Shown piece by piece: positions 7,355 to 9,505 of a DNA stretch of 9,505 nucleotides. Made by a program: the position numbers and the translations under genes. The stretch's first letter is position 1. Each line of letters begins with the position of its first letter. This stretch comes from CAIXOZ01 sp046091285 (GTDB lineage: Bacteria; Cyanobacteriota; Cyanobacteriia; PCC-6307; Cyanobiaceae): contig JBJTBH010000086.1 in assembly GCA_046091285.1 (NCBI GenBank), positions 1-9,505 on the forward strand. Reading direction: 5' to 3'. The notes below the pieces were generated by a model. That model was not told where the DNA came from. It did no database searches and worked only from the letters and a program-made list of their open reading frames with translations.

Positions 7355-7380
7355 ACCGACGGTTGCTTGTGGCCCTCGCC

Positions 7381-7497
7381 ATGACTGGAGATTTTGCTGC
7401 CGCCTGGTTGCCCTCGGTGTTTGTCCCCCTGGTGGGCATCCTGGGTCCCGCCGTGGCCATGGCCCTGCTGTTCAACGTGATTGAAGCCCGCGACTGA
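7381..7497 (+). CDS. psaI: Photosystem I subunit VIII (PsaI)
   Basis: The product has 38 residues, the usual size of PsaI: MTGDFAAAWLPSVFVPLVGI, continuing through a hydrophobic LGPAVAMALLFNVIE to end in ARD. It is a single transmembrane helix at about residues 10-33. PsaI sits beside PsaL at the centre of the photosystem I trimer in the thylakoid membrane and stabilises PsaL. An upstream in-frame ATG at 7294 would add 29 residues with no PsaI likeness, so the ATG at 7381 is chosen. psaL follows after 44 bp in the same direction, the usual psaI-psaL pairing. No Shine-Dalgarno site is visible. Confidence 0.93.
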   Translation: MTGDFAAAWLPSVFVPLVGILGPAVAMALLFNVIEARD

Positions 7498-7541
7498 GCG
7501 AGCAGCCGCCCTTCCATCACCGCCACCTTTCGATCGCCACC

Positions 7542-8033
7542 ATGACCGTGACCCCCGTGGCCGACCCGACCGTCGGCAATCTGGCCACCCCCGTCAACAG
7601 CAGCTATTTCACCAAGGCCTTCCTGAACGCGCTGCCGGCCTACCGCCCGTCCCTGTCCCCCAACCGTCGGGGTCTGGAAGTGGGCATGGCCCATGGCTTC
7701 TTCCTGTACGGCCCCTTTGCGATCACCGGTCCGCTGCGCCTGACGGAATACGCCAGCACCGCCGGCCTGCTCGCCACCATCGGCCTGGTGTCGATCCTCA
7801 CGGTCTGCCTGTCGATCTACGGCACCGCCGGCCATGGCCCGAACGTGCAGCCCGCTGATGCCACGATCGACAACCCCCCCGCCGATCTGTTCACCAAGGC
7901 CGGCTGGGCGGAATTCGCCAGCGGCTTCTGGCTCGGTGGTTGCGGCGGCGCCGCCTTCGCCTGGTTCCTGGTCGGCACCTCCGTGGTCTCCCCCCTGGTG
8001 AAGATCGCCGGTGGCGTCTGGAGCGTCGGCTGA
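7542..8033 (+). CDS. psaL: Photosystem I reaction centre subunit XI (PsaL)
   Basis: The 163-residue product is full length for cyanobacterial PsaL. The N-terminal part carries TVGNLATPVNSS and an ALPAYRPSLSPNRRGLEVGM stretch, and H51 in GMAHGFFLYGPF is a conserved chlorophyll-ligand position. Three hydrophobic segments follow, at about 47-66, 73-94 and 123-150. PsaL forms the core contacts of the photosystem I trimer in the thylakoid membrane. It lies 44 bp after psaI and is followed by a strong terminator about 100 bp downstream, so psaI-psaL probably form a two-gene transcript. Confidence 0.97.
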   Translation: MTVTPVADPTVGNLATPVNSSYFTKAFLNALPAYRPSLSPNRRGLEVGMAHGFFLYGPFAITGPLRLTEYASTAGLLATIGLVSILTVCLSIYGTAGHGPNVQPADATIDNPPADLFTKAGWAEFASGFWLGGCGGAAFAWFLVGTSVVSPLVKIAGGVWSVG

Positions 8034-8105
8034 CGGCAGATCTGATGGCAGCGGCAGGTCCGTGGTGAATCCCGACCGCCTCGCCACCAGCGCCTGTCCA
8101 GACAT

Positions 8106-8120
8106 CCTGAGTGCCTCAGG
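8106..8120 (+). repeat. Small hairpin just before the psaL terminator
   Basis: CCTGAG (8106-8111) and CTCAGG (8115-8120) are perfect complements around the triloop TGC. The hairpin lies 10 bases before the terminator stem in the psaL 3' leader. It may protect the transcript end or be a chance structure. Confidence 0.4.
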
Positions 8121-8130
8121 TCAGCGTTCG

Positions 8131-8156
8131 AACCCGGCCGATGGCCGGGTTTTTTT
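8131..8156 (+). terminator. Rho-independent terminator of psaI-psaL
   Basis: AACCCGGCC (8131-8139) pairs perfectly with GGCCGGGTT (8143-8151) around the loop GAT and runs into a stretch of seven T (8150-8156). The 9-bp GC-rich stem plus T run is a textbook intrinsic terminator. It lies about 100 bp after the psaL stop codon. Confidence 0.93.
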
Positions 8157-8247
8157 GTGCCCGACTCCCAGAGGAGCCTGGCGCTGGCCCCCAGGACAGC
8201 CATCGCCAGGGCCCGATCAGAATGACGATGGCCTACGGGGTTCGAAG

Positions 8248-8595
8248 GTGACGCGAGGCAGTCGACGAAGGAACCACCACCGGCTCCGGATCAGCCTGGG
8301 CCTGCTGATGCTGGGAACCCTCAGCGGCTGCCAGTGGTGCCCGCCGGGCGCTCAGAATCCTCCGGGCAGGGGCGCCGAGCCGGCACCGACGCAGGAGCGA
8401 CCGGGCGGATCAGGCACGGGCACGGAACCCACAGCCGCCGCAGGGCGGTCGGAGCCTCCGGTGGCCCTCAAGGATGCGGAACGAGGCCAACGTGCGATGG
8501 TGCGCTGCCTGCAGAGCGAACGCGCCCTCACGGACGGCAATGAATTGCGTTGCGAGGACTGGAACGTGATCCGCGACGAATTCCTCAGACCCTGA
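8248..8595 (+). CDS. Small hypothetical lipoprotein
   Basis: A GTG at 8248 opens a 115-residue protein. The N-terminus is very basic (VTRGSRRRNHHRLR) and is followed by a hydrophobic stretch and the lipobox LSGC, with the acylated cysteine at residue 28. A proline-, glycine- and threonine-rich spacer follows (about residues 32-70). The C-terminal part (75-115, DAERGQRAMVRCLQSERALT... to the end) has two more cysteines that could form a disulfide. I do not recognise the family. The product is expected to be exported and lipid-anchored. No Shine-Dalgarno site is visible; GTG was chosen because it places a standard signal peptide before the lipobox. The gene lies between the psaL terminator and the psaB terminator. 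Confidence 0.6.
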   Translation: MTRGSRRRNHHRLRISLGLLMLGTLSGCQWCPPGAQNPPGRGAEPAPTQERPGGSGTGTEPTAAAGRSEPPVALKDAERGQRAMVRCLQSERALTDGNELRCEDWNVIRDEFLRP

Positions 8596-8879
8596 ACGGC
8601 GCAGAAGCAGGGGCCGCCGCCTCAGCGCGGGGAGGCGAGGTTTTCATCGGCGTACTGACCGGGCCCCGCGGAAGGCCAGCCCCTCAGCCTCAGCGCGGGG
8701 AGGCGAGGCAGCAGCGTTCAGCGGATGGGGCTGGGAGCAGCGGTGGTGATCGGACGCACCGGACTGTCTCGGGCCGCCCCTGACGGAGACAGGCGACCAG
8801 GGCCTCGGGCTTGATGACGCACTCAGCCAGCGCAGTCAGCTGAAGCACTGCGCCCGAGCCGCCAGCTCGCCAGGTCATG
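8596..8879. other. Intergenic stretch without a convincing gene
   Basis: About 280 bp separate the lipoprotein stop from the psaB terminator. The only clear structure is the 22-bp direct repeat described separately. Short open frames exist on both strands, but none has a ribosome site, a recognisable domain or a start that fits its surroundings. Confidence 0.5.
8619..8708. repeat. 22-bp perfect direct repeat with internal hairpins
   Basis: GCCTCAGCGCGGGGAGGCGA followed by GG occurs at 8619-8640 and again at 8687-8708, 68 bp apart start to start. In each copy GCCTC pairs with GAGGC around an 8-base loop. In copy 1 the stem reaches 6 bp (8618-8623 with 8632-8637) and is followed by TTTT at 8641-8644, so it may act as a weak terminator for the lipoprotein gene. 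In copy 2 flanking CCTC (8682-8685) and GAGG (8705-8708) can extend the stem across one bulged A. Confidence 0.75.
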
Positions 8880-8905
8880 AAAAAACCCCCGGCTGGAGCC
8901 GGGGG
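8880..8905 (-). terminator. Rho-independent terminator of psaB
   Basis: Read on the minus strand, CCCCCGGCT (8905-8897) pairs with AGCCGGGGG (8894-8886) around a two-base loop and runs into six T (8885-8880). The 9-bp stem with a T run lies 45 bp after the psaB stop codon. Read on the plus strand there is no T run after the stem, so it acts mainly leftwards. Confidence 0.93.
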
Positions 8906-8950
8906 CAGGTCGTCCCTCGAGAGGAGGGCAGATTCGAGGATCCGTAAGGA

Positions 8951-9505
8951 TCAGCCGAACTTGCCGGAAGTGGAGGCGATCAGGAAGGCGGCATAGGTGA
9001 GGACATAACCCACGGAGAAGTGAGCCAGACCAACCACACGAGCCTGAACGATCGAGAGAGCGACAGGCTTGTCACGCCAGCCCACCAGGTTGGCGAGCGG
9101 GGTGCGCTGATGCGCCCAGACGATGGTCTCGATCAGCTCCTGCCAGTAACCACGCCAGGAGATCAGGAACATGAAGCCCGTCGCCCAGACCAGGTGGCCG
9201 AAGAGGAACATCCAGGACCAGACGGCCAGGTTGTTCGAACCGAACGGGTTGTAGCCGTTGATCAGCTGGGAGCTGTTCAGCCAGAGGTAATCGCGGAACC
9301 AGCCCATCAGGTAGGTGCTGGATTCGTTGAACTGAGCCACGTTGCCCTGCCAGATGGCGAGGTGCTTCCAGTGCCAGTAGAAGGTGACCCAACCGACGGT
9401 GTTCAGGGCCCAGAAGACAGCCAGATAAAAGGCGTCCCAGGCACTGATGTCGCAGGTGCCGCCACGGCCGGGGCCGTCGCAGGGGAAGGAGTAGCCGAAG
9501 TCCTT
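8951..9505 (-). CDS. psaB: Photosystem I P700 apoprotein A2 (PsaB), C-terminal part
   Basis: The last 184 residues of PsaB are present; the rest (roughly 550 residues) lies beyond the right edge. The fragment starts KDFGYSFPCDGPGRGGTCDI. C9 and C18 of this stretch are the two PsaB ligands of the F_X [4Fe-4S] cluster shared with PsaA. Next come hydrophobic helices (AFYLAVFWALNTVGWVTFYW, WMFLFGHLVWATGFMFLI). The phylloquinone (A1) site region WRDKPVALSIVQARVVGLAH comes before the last helix and the typical end STSGKFG. PsaB and PsaA form the reaction-centre heterodimer in the thylakoid membrane. psaA is expected further right, outside the window. A strong terminator follows the stop, so psaB ends its transcript here. 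Confidence 0.98.
   Translation of the reverse strand, partial: KDFGYSFPCDGPGRGGTCDISAWDAFYLAVFWALNTVGWVTFYWHWKHLAIWQGNVAQFNESSTYLMGWFRDYLWLNSSQLINGYNPFGSNNLAVWSWMFLFGHLVWATGFMFLISWRGYWQELIETIVWAHQRTPLANLVGWRDKPVALSIVQARVVGLAHFSVGYVLTYAAFLIASTSGKFG

Noticed and set aside
8124..8151. GTTCGAACC resembling a tRNA T-arm
   Set aside because: No cloverleaf or acceptor stem surrounds it; the sequence is explained by the psaL terminator stem.
8690..8878. 62-codon minus-strand frame after the psaB terminator
   Set aside because: Its ATG touches the terminator T run, so it would have no leader or ribosome site, and no family is recognisable.
1..9505. CRISPR array
   Set aside because: No regularly spaced repeats with unique spacers are present; the only clear direct repeat has two copies.

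Overview
The window comes from a high-GC, photosystem-I-containing cyanobacterium. It carries the C-terminal end of psaB with the F_X cysteine loop, complete psaI and psaL, a Cyanobacteria-type NlpC/P60 peptidase and two copies of the HIP1 octamer GCGATCGC. The compact, GC-rich genes, mostly without clear Shine-Dalgarno sites, suggest a Synechococcus/Cyanobium-type picocyanobacterium. The exact genus cannot be read from this sequence.

Region 1 (1-4108) is an accessory locus. The first 137 bases look like the transposase-proximal end of an IS481-family element pointing leftwards. They include the first 16 codons of a transposase and a terminus resembling the IS481 inverted repeat. The element abuts a very large open frame (about 1,320 codons) that has lost its 5' end. 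That frame encodes a modular, probably extracellular protein: beta-propeller-like repeats, two C-type-lectin-like domains, an Ig-like domain, two cohesin-like domains, an SbsA/Ig-like linker, a third cohesin-like domain and a C-terminal type I dockerin pair. Base composition changes inside the gene, from an AT-richer 5' half to a GC-rich 3' half.

Region 2 (4144-6854) holds cell-envelope genes. A leftward class A beta-lactamase-like serine hydrolase is divergent from a rightward NlpC/P60 endopeptidase. The peptidase is followed closely by a GtrB/DPM1-like membrane glycosyltransferase.

Region 3 (6812-9505) is the photosystem I neighbourhood. A leftward membrane-anchored HEAT-repeat protein overlaps the glycosyltransferase tail to tail and is divergent from psaI-psaL. 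A strong Rho-independent terminator ends psaI-psaL. A small lipoprotein gene follows, then about 280 bp without a convincing gene that holds a 22-bp structured direct repeat. Last comes psaB, leftward, with its own strong terminator and cut by the window edge.

The most unusual object is the cohesin/dockerin/lectin protein and its apparent truncation by an IS. The photosystem part is ordinary.
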